Source: DATLMR01 sp035634255
GTDB lineage: Bacteria; Acidobacteriota; Blastocatellia; UBA7656
DNA: 16,393 nt
Assembly (NCBI GenBank): GCA_035634255.1
Contig: DASQDI010000090.1
Location: 1-16,393 of the forward strand
Reading direction: 5' to 3'
In this document: positions 1 through 8,718 of the stretch, in pieces
Numbering within the stretch: position 1 is the first letter of the stretch
Layout of the letters: every line of letters starts with the position of its first letter
Made by a program: the position numbers and the translations under genes
Notes under the pieces: generated by a model
What the model was told of the DNA's origin: nothing
Databases searched by the model: none
What the model saw: only the letters and a program-made list of their open reading frames with translations

Positions 1-170
1 ATGGACAGCAGGGTGGACTTGCCGCAGCCGGACGGGCCGGCTATGGAGACGTACTCCCCCTTGTTGATGTTCATGTGGATCCCCGCCAGCGCGTGCGTCT
101 CGACCTCGTCGGTGAAGAACACCTTCGTGACTCCTTCGAGCTTAAGCAGGGGTTGATTGCTTGTGGTCAT
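1..170 (-). CDS. ABC transporter ATP-binding protein, N-terminal fragment (second ATPase of the operon)
   Basis: The gene starts at the ATG at 170 and runs off the left edge, leaving about 56 codons. The translation opens MTTSNQPLLKLEGVTKVFF and carries a Walker A motif GPSGCGKST near residues 43-51, which binds ATP in ABC nucleotide-binding domains. The short N-terminus and the 'E-T-H-A-L-A-G-I' stretch before Walker A fit the MacB/LolD-type exporter ATPases. A good Shine-Dalgarno (GAGGAG) lies 8 bases before the ATG. It begins 28 bases after the stop of the membrane-fusion adaptor, so the two are almost certainly co-transcribed. The fragment differs from the upstream ATPase (GPSGAGKST), so it is a distinct paralogue. 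The permease expected for this system is not in the window and may lie further left. Confidence 0.9.
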   Translation of the reverse strand, partial: MTTSNQPLLKLEGVTKVFFTDEVETHALAGIHMNINKGEYVSIAGPSGCGKSTLLS

Positions 171-198
171 CTCTTTTCTCCTCACAAGTAGTGTGGCT

Positions 199-1452
199 TT
201 ATTTCAATCGAATTCGGTCTGCACTGTCCCATTGCGACGTGTCAGAGAGTATAACTCTGTCGCCTTCCTTGAGCCCTTCCAGAATTTCAACCGAGTTGAC
301 CGAGCTTCGGCCGAGGCGAACCGTTACGCGAACGGCCTCCTGCCCGCCGGGCTCGATGCGGAAGATGCCTATCTGGTTCCCTTCCTGTCCGTGGACAGGC
401 CGCCCCATGTAGAGGACCGATTCGAGCCGCTCAAGCTCAATCGTCCCGTCGACGCTCAAGTCCGGTCGCGCGCCTTTCGGCAATTCTCCTGTTAAGGCCA
501 CATCCACCGTGACCGTGCCGTTCTGCACCGCGGGGTCTATGCGCGAGACGCTCCCCTGAATGATACCGTTCCTGGTATCGACAGTGACCGGCTGCCCGAT
601 CTGAATATCTTTCGCCTGAGTCTCCGCAATCCTGAGCTCGGCCTTGAGCGCGTTGGGGTTCGCCACGCGCGCGAGGTTGGTGCCGGGGGTTACCTGCTGG
701 CCTTCCTGCACCTGCATCAGTTGCAGGACTCCGTCGATGCCCGCGCGGACGCTGAGCTCCCCGACCTGTTTCCGCCTCAGGCCCGCGAGGGCTTTCAGCT
801 CCTCGACTCGCGCCTGCTGTACCGCGAGCTGCGCCTTCACCGCTTCGCGGGAGATGTCCAGCCTCTTCTCTTCGATCTCGTTGCGGGTGGAGAGCTCTTC
901 GGCGCGCACCTTCGAGACCTTCCGGTTGAGGTCGGCGATGAGGCCCTGCTTTGCGAGCTCCTCGTTGACCTCGGCCTGAAGCTTGGCCTCGCTGAAATTC
1001 GCGCGCACGGTGGCGGCGGCGGCCTGCTGGTCTAACGACTGGCTCTCCAGGCGCACCCTCAGGCTCGTGTACTCGGCCAGGGCCGCCTGAAGCTGGGACT
1101 CGGCCTCCAGCGCGTCCTGTTCAAGCTGCGGGTTGCTCAGCTCAAGCAACACCGTCCCGGCGGTCACGGTCGCGCCGGGCCTCACGAGTATCCGCTCGAC
1201 GCGGCCTTCGGAGAGGGCCGGTATCAGGCGGATCTCTTCCGGGACCAGCGTGCCGAGCCCGCGCACCTGGCGAAGCATCGAGCCCCGCTTGACCGTGTCA
1301 GGGAAAACCGTGTTGGCTTCGACGCTCGGCGCTGCCGGCTTGAGCTGAGATACGAAAGCCGTGATCACTGCGAGCGCGGCTACCGCAAGCACAATGTAAA
1401 TCATTCGGCGTATCTTGCGGCTGCGACCTGCGGATTTACGTGGTATGTCCAT
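199..1452 (-). CDS. Efflux transporter periplasmic adaptor (HlyD/MacA-type membrane fusion protein)
   Basis: This 417-residue protein would link an inner-membrane ABC transporter to the outer membrane and help export a substrate that cannot be named from sequence. The N-terminus is basic (RKSAGRSRKIRR) followed by one membrane segment at about residues 17-35. A biotinyl-lipoyl-like half motif follows (EGRVERILVRPGATVTAGTVL, in part, about 82-102). Next is a long Ala/Glu/Leu-rich coiled coil, about 108-235, and then the second lipoyl half and beta-barrel (GVLQLMQVQEGQQVTPGTNL region, in part, about 240-260). Length is usual for the family. The ATG has a strong GGAGG site 6 bases upstream. It sits 177 bases downstream of one ATPase gene and 28 bases upstream of another, on the same strand. 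The 177-base gap (1453-1629) shows no gene or clear terminator, so a single transcript is likely. Confidence 0.92.
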   Translation of the reverse strand: MDIPRKSAGRSRKIRRMIYIVLAVAALAVITAFVSQLKPAAPSVEANTVFPDTVKRGSMLRQVRGLGTLVPEEIRLIPALSEGRVERILVRPGATVTAGTVLLELSNPQLEQDALEAESQLQAALAEYTSLRVRLESQSLDQQAAAATVRANFSEAKLQAEVNEELAKQGLIADLNRKVSKVRAEELSTRNEIEEKRLDISREAVKAQLAVQQARVEELKALAGLRRKQVGELSVRAGIDGVLQLMQVQEGQQVTPGTNLARVANPNALKAELRIAETQAKDIQIGQPVTVDTRNGIIQGSVSRIDPAVQNGTVTVDVALTGELPKGARPDLSVDGTIELERLESVLYMGRPVHGQEGNQIGIFRIEPGGQEAVRVTVRLGRSSVNSVEILEGLKEGDRVILSDTSQWDSADRIRLK

Positions 1453-1629
1453 CTTCTTCCTCCGATAATACCTTAGGAAAGTTTCGTGCCACTCCCTGAA
1501 ACGAGCTAACTCGTGCTATTTCTAGTTTTAAGTTTGCCCCCGATCCGGCTTTTTCCCGCCTCTTCATCGCTTCTGGGATTGCAATGTCCAGAAACGGACA
1601 CCAAATCTCAGACGCCCCCGGCGGGCGGG

Positions 1630-2292
1630 CTACTGAACGACCCACCCGTCCCTGAGGTTGATGATGCGGCTGCCGTACGAGGCATTGTCTTCCGAGTGCG
1701 TCACCTGAATTATGGTCGTGCCCGTGTCGTTCAACTTCTTGAACATGTCCATGATCTCTCTGCCCTGGTCCGAGTGCAGGTTGCCGGTCGGCTCGTCCGC
1801 GAGGATGAGCTTCGGGTTCGCGACGACCGCGCGCGCTATGCCGACCAGTTGTTGCTGCCCGCCCGAAAGCTGGTGCGGGTAGAGCCCTTTTTTGCCGACG
1901 ATCTGGAACCGGTCGAGCACGTCACAGACTATGCTCTCCCGCTCGGACTTCTTGATGTTCCTGTAGGAGAGCGGGATATCGAGGTTTTCATAAACCGTCA
2001 GGTGATCGAGTAGGTGGTAGCTCTGAAAGACGAACCCGATGTTTCGATTCCGGAGGTCGGCCCGCTCCTTCGTGTTCATCTTATGGACCGCGTTGTCAAG
2101 GAAGAAGTACTCGCCGGTCCACGCGCTGTCGTGCATCCCGATCAGATGAAGCAGAGTCGATTTGCCCGCGCCCGATGGACCCATGATGGAAACGAATTCT
2201 CCCGCTTTTATTTCGACGTTGACTCTCCGCAGAACATAAGTCTTTACCACACCCGACTCGTAACACTTCTCGATATTGTGAAGCCTGATCAT
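1630..2292 (-). CDS. ABC transporter ATP-binding protein (MacB/LolD-like)
   Basis: This 220-residue protein is a complete ABC nucleotide-binding domain that would power an inner-membrane exporter by ATP hydrolysis. Visible motifs in order are Walker A GPSGAGKST (38-46), the Q-loop glutamine in GFVFQ (90), the ABC signature LSGGQQQ (142-148), Walker B LILADEPTGN (162-171) with catalytic Glu167, and the H-loop in VTHS (His199). The signature has QQQ where QQR/QQQ variants are seen in MacB/LolD relatives. Length is normal for a stand-alone ATPase. An AGGAGG ribosome site lies about 7 bases before the ATG. It is the first gene of the minus-strand operon, followed by the adaptor and then a second ATPase. 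No permease gene is adjacent within the window, so its membrane partner is probably encoded further left. Confidence 0.93.
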   Translation of the reverse strand: MIRLHNIEKCYESGVVKTYVLRRVNVEIKAGEFVSIMGPSGAGKSTLLHLIGMHDSAWTGEYFFLDNAVHKMNTKERADLRNRNIGFVFQSYHLLDHLTVYENLDIPLSYRNIKKSERESIVCDVLDRFQIVGKKGLYPHQLSGGQQQLVGIARAVVANPKLILADEPTGNLHSDQGREIMDMFKKLNDTGTTIIQVTHSEDNASYGSRIINLRDGWVVQ

Positions 2293-2366
2293 CGCTTGCC
2301 TCCTGAAATCTTTCTAATGGCCCTGTGCTTTGCTTGCCAAATCTATGCCGCAAGGCAGCCCGAAAT

Positions 2367-2454
2367 CAAGTGAACGGATCAGGAGGGTTAGTCGCCCCGG
2401 CGCGCTCGCGTGAGCACGGCGGTTTCGCGCTTCTGGGATTACCCTGTTCACTTG
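2367..2454. repeat. Long imperfect inverted repeat upstream of the ABC operon
   Basis: The arms are CAAGTGAAC at 2367-2375 and GTTCACTTG at 2446-2454, a perfect 9-bp match. A second arm pair AGGGT (2384-2388) and ACCCT (2441-2445) lies just inside, with an 8-base bulge on the left. The centre holds a further hairpin, GCGCTC / GAGCAC around a GCGT loop (2402-2417, one wobble pair). If transcribed on the minus strand it would form a structured leader for the ABC operon; it could also be a DNA-level cruciform or operator. No known family was recognised. Confidence 0.5.
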
Positions 2455-2538
2455 CGAACAAACCCACCCGTTCTTCGATTAAATTGCCCGGCGCGCAAGC
2501 GATATTCGGAGAGAGGTTAAAGTTACGGGAGAGAAAAT

Positions 2539-2576
2539 GCAAGGCCGCCCGCGGCTCCGGCTGCGGGCGGCCTTGC
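2539..2576 (-). terminator. Rho-independent terminator of the M1 peptidase gene
   Basis: A perfect 14-bp GC-rich stem pairs 2539-2552 with 2563-2576 around a 10-base segment that can extend the stem. On the minus strand it is followed at once by AUUUUCUCU. It begins 17 bases after the peptidase stop codon, so it terminates that transcript before the ABC operon. Confidence 0.88.
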
Positions 2577-2592
2577 CGGCCCTGAAAAGTCC

Positions 2593-5337
2593 CTAGCTGC
2601 CCGAGCCGGTGGTGAGCACGTCCTCGTAGTAATTGAGCATCACCTTTTTGGGCTTCTTCGGGAGCGGGACCCTGAAGTCTTCGGTCGAGCTGTTGCCGAA
2701 CAGCGACACGACCCCGAGCCTCCTGACCTTGCCGTCGATGTCCACGTAGATGGGGACCCGCATCTTGAACGTGTCGTCGACGTTGCCCTGGGTCACCTTG
2801 CCGACGAGGACGGGCTTGCCTTCCGCCTCCTCGACGCGGTAATCGAGCTTGTATTCCGGGATGTGCGTGCCGAAGACGTACTGCTGGAAGAACCAGTTCA
2901 TCTTCCCGTTGCCGTCGAGGTCCATGTCCTTGGTCATGTGCTTCTCCACGGCCCTCTGGAAGTCCTGAGTCGAGATGTCCTTATTGTAGTGGGACTGGAC
3001 GAAGTCCCTCATCATCGCGACGAAGCGCTGGTCCTTGGTCTGCGGGTCCCACATCATCATCCTGATCATGTGGAGGATGAACCCGCCCTTCGGGTAGATC
3101 ATCGCGCGGGTCACGTTGCCGGTCTTGGCCGTGTTCAGCCTGTAGCCCATGTAGACCGAGCCCACGTCGGAAGGCCGCTTGCCGAGCCTGTTCTTCTCGT
3201 TAATCATCTCCCTCTGCTCTCTCCAGAATTCGATGAACTTGGCGTCCTTGTAGACCACCTGCGCGAACAGGGAGGCCGCGAACTCGGAGAAGCCTTCGCT
3301 CATCCACTGGTCGCGGTACGAGTTCCAGCCGAGCAGGTGGCCCCACCACTGGTGGGCGACTTCGTGCGCGCCGACGAATTTGAAGAAGTTGGCGGCGCCG
3401 GTCATCCCGAGCTGGTGCCGGTGCGTGCCGTCGAGGAAGGCCGTGAGCGGCATGTAGACCAGCATCGGCCACGCCTGCCCGAAGTTCGCGAACGGCTGCT
3501 GGGTCATCGCGATGCGCCCGTAGGGGAGCGCGCCGAACACGTCCGTGTAAATCTGGACCGACACCTGCGCCTCGGCCCTCGCCTTGTCCATCAGGCTCGT
3601 CGTGTTCAGGGATTGGAGGGTCGTCTCGGTGGACCCGCCCTGAGCCTCCGCCATGTTGATCCTGCTCTGGAGGTCTCTGAGGTCGTCCGGCAGCTCTTTG
3701 TTCGCGTAGGTCTCGAAGGCGAACTTGAGCTTCTCGTCCTGGACCGCGCCCTTCTTGAACCTGCCGAAGTTGAACCCGGCGACCTGAAGCTCGACGTCGC
3801 TCTTCCATTTCGTGATGGTGAATTCGCCCTCCGTGGCCTCGCTCACGGGCTGGCCGGTCGCGACCATCACGAGGCCCTTGGCGGTCCTGAGCGTGAGGTC
3901 GAAGGTGGACCTGTCGCCGAAGGACGTTATCGCGTTGTTAGGATACCAGGTGCTCCGCGCCCCCGGATTCAGGGCGAAGTTCCCGCCCCCGGCGTCGAGC
4001 ACGACCTCCTCCCCGCCGTAGGTGAAGGTGAGCGAGAACTCCTGGCCGGGCTTCATGCGTTCGTTCAGGATGACATAGAAATCCGGGTCTTCGTTCTTCT
4101 TCTCCTGAATGAATTTCACGTCGCGGCCCGCCTCGTCCGTGACCTTGCTGACGCGCAGCGTCCTGTACAGGTCGAACGGCATGACCCTGACCCCATCGGC
4201 CAGATTCCTGAATTTCGTCTGGACGGTCGCCTCGATCTTCTTGCCCACTATCTTGGCGTCGATGCTGTGGTGAAGGATGTCGAACAGCCTGTGGTCTTCC
4301 TCGGACCACTTGGGGCTCCTGTAGTGCTGGTTGATGTGGAACGCGCTCCAGATCCCGCCATTGCTGTCCGAAGTGTTCACCAGTAGCACCTCTTCGGGCG
4401 CGACGAACGGGGCCCCGAGCGGGTCAATCGCGAAGTGCCAGTTGCCGTATTTCTTCCCGTTGAAGTAGGCGTGGAACAGACCCTTCGGGGCCGGCATCGA
4501 CAGGTCGGTGAAGATGCGGGCTTCGAGGTTGTAGCCGGCCGTCTTGCGGAGCCTGGTCCGGACCTCGTCGAGGGAGCTCTGCGCCGACGAATCGACGCCG
4601 CCGGCCGCGGGCGCGCCCTGCTTCTTCAACTCGTCGTAGGTGCCGTCCGTGAACCTGAAGACGACCTTGGAGAACTGCTCGGAGAGCTTCGGCCCCTGAG
4701 TCAGGTTCGCGAGGTGTTTCCTTTCGATCTCCAGGGGCGGCGTCAACTCGAACTCGCCATCCCCGATGAAGACCGCGCCCGTCACTTTCCCTTCGACCGG
4801 GGCCAGGAAGTGGGCCACCCCGTCCTTAAAAGTGATGACCCCGGCATCGCGCTTTATGACGACGTTCTTCAGGGCGACCGACTCGCCGCTCAGCTTCACC
4901 TGCCGCAGGTTGCTGTAGATCGGGTCGGTCGTCGAAACGTCTATCTTCTCGCTTATGGAAGGTATCTCAAGTTTGAGGTTGAGAGTCTCCGTCGCGCCCT
5001 TCTTCACCTCTATGTTGGGCAGGTCGGGGAGGGAGAACCCCTCGGCCTCCACCCGCACCGTGCAGGGGCCGACCGGTACGCTCGCGAAGGAGAAGCGGCC
5101 CTGCGCGTCGGTCTTCGTCTCTGCGATCACCGCGCCGGTAAGGTCGAGCAGGATCACGCGGACATCCGAGACCCGCGCGCCCGCCGGGTCGGAAACGGTG
5201 CCTTCCACCTTGCCGGTCTGGAAGGCCGGGCCGCCGGCCGCAACGGCCGCGACGTTATACGAAATTCCGTACCCGCCGGCGAAGGCAGACTGGACCAGAA
5301 ATACACTGAGGGCTAGTGCCAGTATTCTCTTACTCAT
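2593..5337 (-). CDS. Secreted M1-family zinc metallopeptidase with N-terminal carboxypeptidase-regulatory-like domain
   Basis: This 914-residue protein is predicted to be an exported zinc aminopeptidase-like enzyme. Residues 1-20 (MSKRILALALSVFLVQSAFA) form a Sec signal peptide. A carboxypeptidase-regulatory-like beta-sandwich follows, about 43-125 (GTVSDPAGARVSDVRV, then GRFSFASVPVG). The catalytic domain has HEVAH at 658-662 and the third zinc ligand Glu681 exactly 18 residues later, the M1 signature HEXXH-X18-E. A YPKGG motif at 748 supplies the expected catalytic Tyr. The usual GXMEN substrate motif upstream is not present; GQAWP occupies its place. I chose the ATG at 5337 because it opens the signal peptide and has AAGGGAG 8 bases upstream; the in-frame ATG at 5451 would bury the signal. 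The gene is monocistronic, with its own terminator. Substrate is unknown; peptidase class is clear, exopeptidase activity less so. Confidence 0.92.
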   Translation of the reverse strand: MSKRILALALSVFLVQSAFAGGYGISYNVAAVAAGGPAFQTGKVEGTVSDPAGARVSDVRVILLDLTGAVIAETKTDAQGRFSFASVPVGPCTVRVEAEGFSLPDLPNIEVKKGATETLNLKLEIPSISEKIDVSTTDPIYSNLRQVKLSGESVALKNVVIKRDAGVITFKDGVAHFLAPVEGKVTGAVFIGDGEFELTPPLEIERKHLANLTQGPKLSEQFSKVVFRFTDGTYDELKKQGAPAAGGVDSSAQSSLDEVRTRLRKTAGYNLEARIFTDLSMPAPKGLFHAYFNGKKYGNWHFAIDPLGAPFVAPEEVLLVNTSDSNGGIWSAFHINQHYRSPKWSEEDHRLFDILHHSIDAKIVGKKIEATVQTKFRNLADGVRVMPFDLYRTLRVSKVTDEAGRDVKFIQEKKNEDPDFYVILNERMKPGQEFSLTFTYGGEEVVLDAGGGNFALNPGARSTWYPNNAITSFGDRSTFDLTLRTAKGLVMVATGQPVSEATEGEFTITKWKSDVELQVAGFNFGRFKKGAVQDEKLKFAFETYANKELPDDLRDLQSRINMAEAQGGSTETTLQSLNTTSLMDKARAEAQVSVQIYTDVFGALPYGRIAMTQQPFANFGQAWPMLVYMPLTAFLDGTHRHQLGMTGAANFFKFVGAHEVAHQWWGHLLGWNSYRDQWMSEGFSEFAASLFAQVVYKDAKFIEFWREQREMINEKNRLGKRPSDVGSVYMGYRLNTAKTGNVTRAMIYPKGGFILHMIRMMMWDPQTKDQRFVAMMRDFVQSHYNKDISTQDFQRAVEKHMTKDMDLDGNGKMNWFFQQYVFGTHIPEYKLDYRVEEAEGKPVLVGKVTQGNVDDTFKMRVPIYVDIDGKVRRLGVVSLFGNSSTEDFRVPLPKKPKKVMLNYYEDVLTTGSGS

Positions 5338-5618
5338 GCTCAAACTCCCTTGATAAATGTTCTTTAAATAATGCGTATCCGGGGGCGATAACCGTATTAA
5401 CGCCTTTAAGGTTAACATCCGGGGAATCGACCGTTCAACGAATTTCCCCATTCATGTTTCAATATTACAAATTCGCAAGTTCCAAAATTGATTATTGAAA
5501 GGCTAATTTCCTAGAACGAAAAAAAATCGCTCCGGGTTACATGTTTTATCGAGCGGCGGGGCTCCGCGAGGTTGCCGAACGGGGCCCCGTCATACACAAT
5601 CTCTCCCTGGAGACCATT
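5338..5618. other. Divergent intergenic region between the peptidase and phosphomannomutase genes
   Basis: This 281-base gap is notably AT-rich compared with the flanking genes, especially 5440-5530, as expected for a divergent promoter region. No pair of promoter hexamers stands out well enough to call. A dyad at 5421-5449 is listed separately. No small gene with a credible ribosome site was found. Confidence 0.55.
5421..5449. promoter_or_regulatory. Candidate operator-like dyad upstream of the M1 peptidase gene
   Basis: GGGGAATCG at 5421-5429 is mirrored by CGAATTTCCCC at 5439-5449, giving a 6-bp plus 3-bp dyad with a 2-base bulge. The central loop contains TTGAAC on the minus strand, which could serve as a -35 element for the peptidase gene, though no good -10 is seen at 16-18 bases. 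The regulator is not known. Confidence 0.25.
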
Positions 5619-6971
5619 ATGAACGAACACATTTTCAGAGAGTACGACATTCGCGGAGTTGTGGGTAAAGACCTGACTGACGAGACGGTCTACGACCTGG
5701 CCCGCGCCATCGGCACGTTCTACAGGGCGAACGGGGCGAGGCGCGTGAGCGTCGGCCGCGACGCGCGCGAAAGCTCTCCCCGCTTTCGCGACCTGATGAT
5801 AAGGGGGCTGAACGAGACCGGCTGCGACGTGGTAGACGTGGGCATGGTGCCGACGCCGGTGCTGTACTTCACCCTCTTCAGGCTGAACGTTGACGCGGGC
5901 GTGATGATCACTGGGAGCCATAATCCCGCGGACAACAACGGCTTCAAGATATGCCTGAACAGGAGCACGATCTTCGGCGAGCAGATAAGCGAGATCAAGC
6001 GGCTCGCCCTGTCGCGGTCTTTCGTCTCGGGCGAGGGCTCGCGCGAGGAGCACGACATCGTCCCCGAGTACCGCGAGTACGTGGAGTCGAACGTGAAGCT
6101 CGGCCCCCGGAAGCTCAGGGTCGTCGTCGACGCGGGCAACGGCATGGGCGGGTTCATCGGGGCCCCCTTGTACCGCGACATGGGCTGCGAGGTGATCGAG
6201 CTTTTCTGCGAGCCCGACAGCCGGTTCCCGAATCATCACCCCGACCCGACCGTGCCTGAGAATATGAGGTTCGCCATCGACGCGGTGGCGGAGAGTAAGG
6301 CCGACCTCGCGATTGCCTTCGACGGCGACGCCGACCGAATAGGGGTCGTGGACGAGAAGGGCGAGATCATCTGGGGCGACCAGTTGATGGTGATCTTCTC
6401 CCGCTCGATACTGAAGGAGAGGCCCGGCTCCACCTTCATCGCCGAGGTCAAGTGCTCCCAGACGCTTTTCGACGACATAAGGCGGCACGGGGGGGACGCG
6501 ATCATGTGGAAGGTCGGGCACTCCCTCATCAAGTCTAAGATGAAATCGGCTCACGCGGCGCTGGCGGGCGAGATGAGCGGGCACATCTTCTTCGCGGACC
6601 GGTTCTTCGGGTTCGACGACGCGATATACTCCGGCGCGCGGCTCCTCGAAATCCTGTCGAACTCCGAGGGGCCGATCTCGGGCCTGCTCTCCGGTATTCC
6701 GAAGACCGTCATCACGCCGGAAATCCGCGTCGCTTGCCCGGACGAAAAGAAGTTCGGGGTCGTCAAGCAGTTGACCGAGTCATTCAAAAAGACGCACGAG
6801 GTGAACGACCTGGACGGCGCGCGGATCACTTTCGGCGACGGGTGGGGCCTGGTGCGCGCGTCGAATACGCAGCCGGTCCTCGTGATGCGGTTCGAGTCGG
6901 AGACCGAGTCCTCGCTGAACGCGAACCGCGAGCTCGTGGAAAGAAGGCTGAAGGAATTGATCGAAGGGTAG
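5619..6971 (+). CDS. Phosphomannomutase/phosphoglucomutase
   Basis: The 450-residue enzyme would interconvert hexose 6-phosphate and 1-phosphate (mannose and/or glucose), feeding GDP-mannose, polysaccharide and cell-envelope synthesis in the cytoplasm. It is an alpha-D-phosphohexomutase of the AlgC/ManB type. The N-terminus has FREYDIRG; the phosphoserine loop is TGSHNPADNNGFK with the catalytic Ser at residue 100; the metal-binding loop is DGDADR with Asp235, Asp237 and Asp239. The sugar-binding loop is GEMSGH, and the C-terminal phosphate-binding loop is VRASNTQP. All four signature loops are intact and the length is normal. I chose the ATG at 5619 because the family begins with FREYDIRG and GGAG lies about 7 bases upstream; an in-frame ATG at 5541 lacks both. 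It stands alone, divergent from the peptidase gene. Sugar specificity cannot be fixed from sequence. Confidence 0.93.
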   Translation: MNEHIFREYDIRGVVGKDLTDETVYDLARAIGTFYRANGARRVSVGRDARESSPRFRDLMIRGLNETGCDVVDVGMVPTPVLYFTLFRLNVDAGVMITGSHNPADNNGFKICLNRSTIFGEQISEIKRLALSRSFVSGEGSREEHDIVPEYREYVESNVKLGPRKLRVVVDAGNGMGGFIGAPLYRDMGCEVIELFCEPDSRFPNHHPDPTVPENMRFAIDAVAESKADLAIAFDGDADRIGVVDEKGEIIWGDQLMVIFSRSILKERPGSTFIAEVKCSQTLFDDIRRHGGDAIMWKVGHSLIKSKMKSAHAALAGEMSGHIFFADRFFGFDDAIYSGARLLEILSNSEGPISGLLSGIPKTVITPEIRVACPDEKKFGVVKQLTESFKKTHEVNDLDGARITFGDGWGLVRASNTQPVLVMRFESETESSLNANRELVERRLKELIEG

Positions 6972-7025
6972 GCGATTGCACCCGAACTGACCTGGAGAAC
7001 CGTTCCCGGACCACACCAAACCCGT

Positions 7026-7128
7026 GTTTAACAATTGTGCGCAACTGTGTGCAACGGGGCGGCGCGAGCGAGTTTTATATGGCTCCCTGAGTGCTCGGCG
7101 CGCGGCCCGGTTGACCGCGATGTTATGC
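7026..7128 (+). repeat. attC-like imperfect palindrome, copy A
   Basis: This 103-base element starts GTTTAAC (7026-7032, fits RYYYAAC) and ends GTTATGC (7122-7128, one base off GTTRRRY). TAACA (7029-7033) pairs with TGTTA (7121-7125). An inner stem pairs CAAC-GGGC-GCGCG (7052-7066) with CGCGC-GCCC-GTTG (7099-7113), interrupted only by two G-G mismatches. Its right half aligns closely with copy B at 9157-9249, in the same orientation. It lies 54 bases after the phosphomannomutase stop. The layout matches integron cassette recombination sites, but the right core box is not canonical and no integrase is present, so the assignment is inference. Confidence 0.55.
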
Positions 7129-7139
7129 TCTCTTAAACT
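7111..7139 (+). promoter_or_regulatory. Candidate promoter of the PQQ-propeller gene
   Basis: TTGACC (7111-7116), a 17-base spacer and TAAACT (7134-7139) give a fair sigma-70 match. The predicted start would be near 7146, leaving a leader of about 38 bases. The -35 hexamer lies inside the right arm of palindrome A. Confidence 0.4.
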
Positions 7140-7183
7140 GCCAAAACAACCGACTGGGCAGTATCAAAATATACGAGGGGATA

Positions 7184-8647
<1,464 letters not shown>

Positions 8648-8718
8648 GCGGGCGACGGGGGACACCTCCGCCGAAGCGACCCGGCGGGAAACACCGAGCT
8701 TGAGGCGTCGGAAGTTTT

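Larger units (their letters stand above)
2293..2592. other. Intergenic region between the peptidase gene and the ABC export operon
   Basis: This 300-base gap holds no convincing gene. It contains the peptidase terminator (2539-2576), an AT-richer stretch around 2455-2535 and a long imperfect inverted repeat (2367-2454). On the minus strand a weak promoter candidate can be drawn as TTGATT, 18-base spacer, TAGATT (about 2339-2368), reading into the ABC operon. The match is only moderate. Confidence 0.6.

Noticed and set aside
1436..1645. 69-codon minus-strand frame between the first ATPase and the adaptor
   Set aside because: It overlaps the ends of both real genes, starts at GTG without a ribosome site, and shows no family features.
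2387..2396. GTTAGTCGCC, identical to the right end of palindrome B, as a possible third palindrome copy
   Set aside because: No RYYYAAC box lies 80-110 bases upstream and the rest does not align; a 10-base match is expected by chance.
1568..2440. 13-base direct repeat CGCTTCTGGGATT at 1568-1580 and 2428-2440
   Set aside because: A few exact 13-base matches are expected by chance in 16 kb, and the surrounding sequence does not align.
2863..4386. Long plus-strand open frame (507 codons) opposite the M1 peptidase gene
   Set aside because: It is rich in Val, Glu, Arg and His as expected of the antisense of a high-GC gene, has no recognisable domain, and the minus frame has a full M1 signature. 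The same applies to the frames at 5511-6584 and 14899-16173 on the minus strand.
5338..5451. 38-residue N-terminal extension of the M1 peptidase
   Set aside because: The extension would place the signal peptide internally; the ATG at 5337 has a good ribosome site directly upstream.
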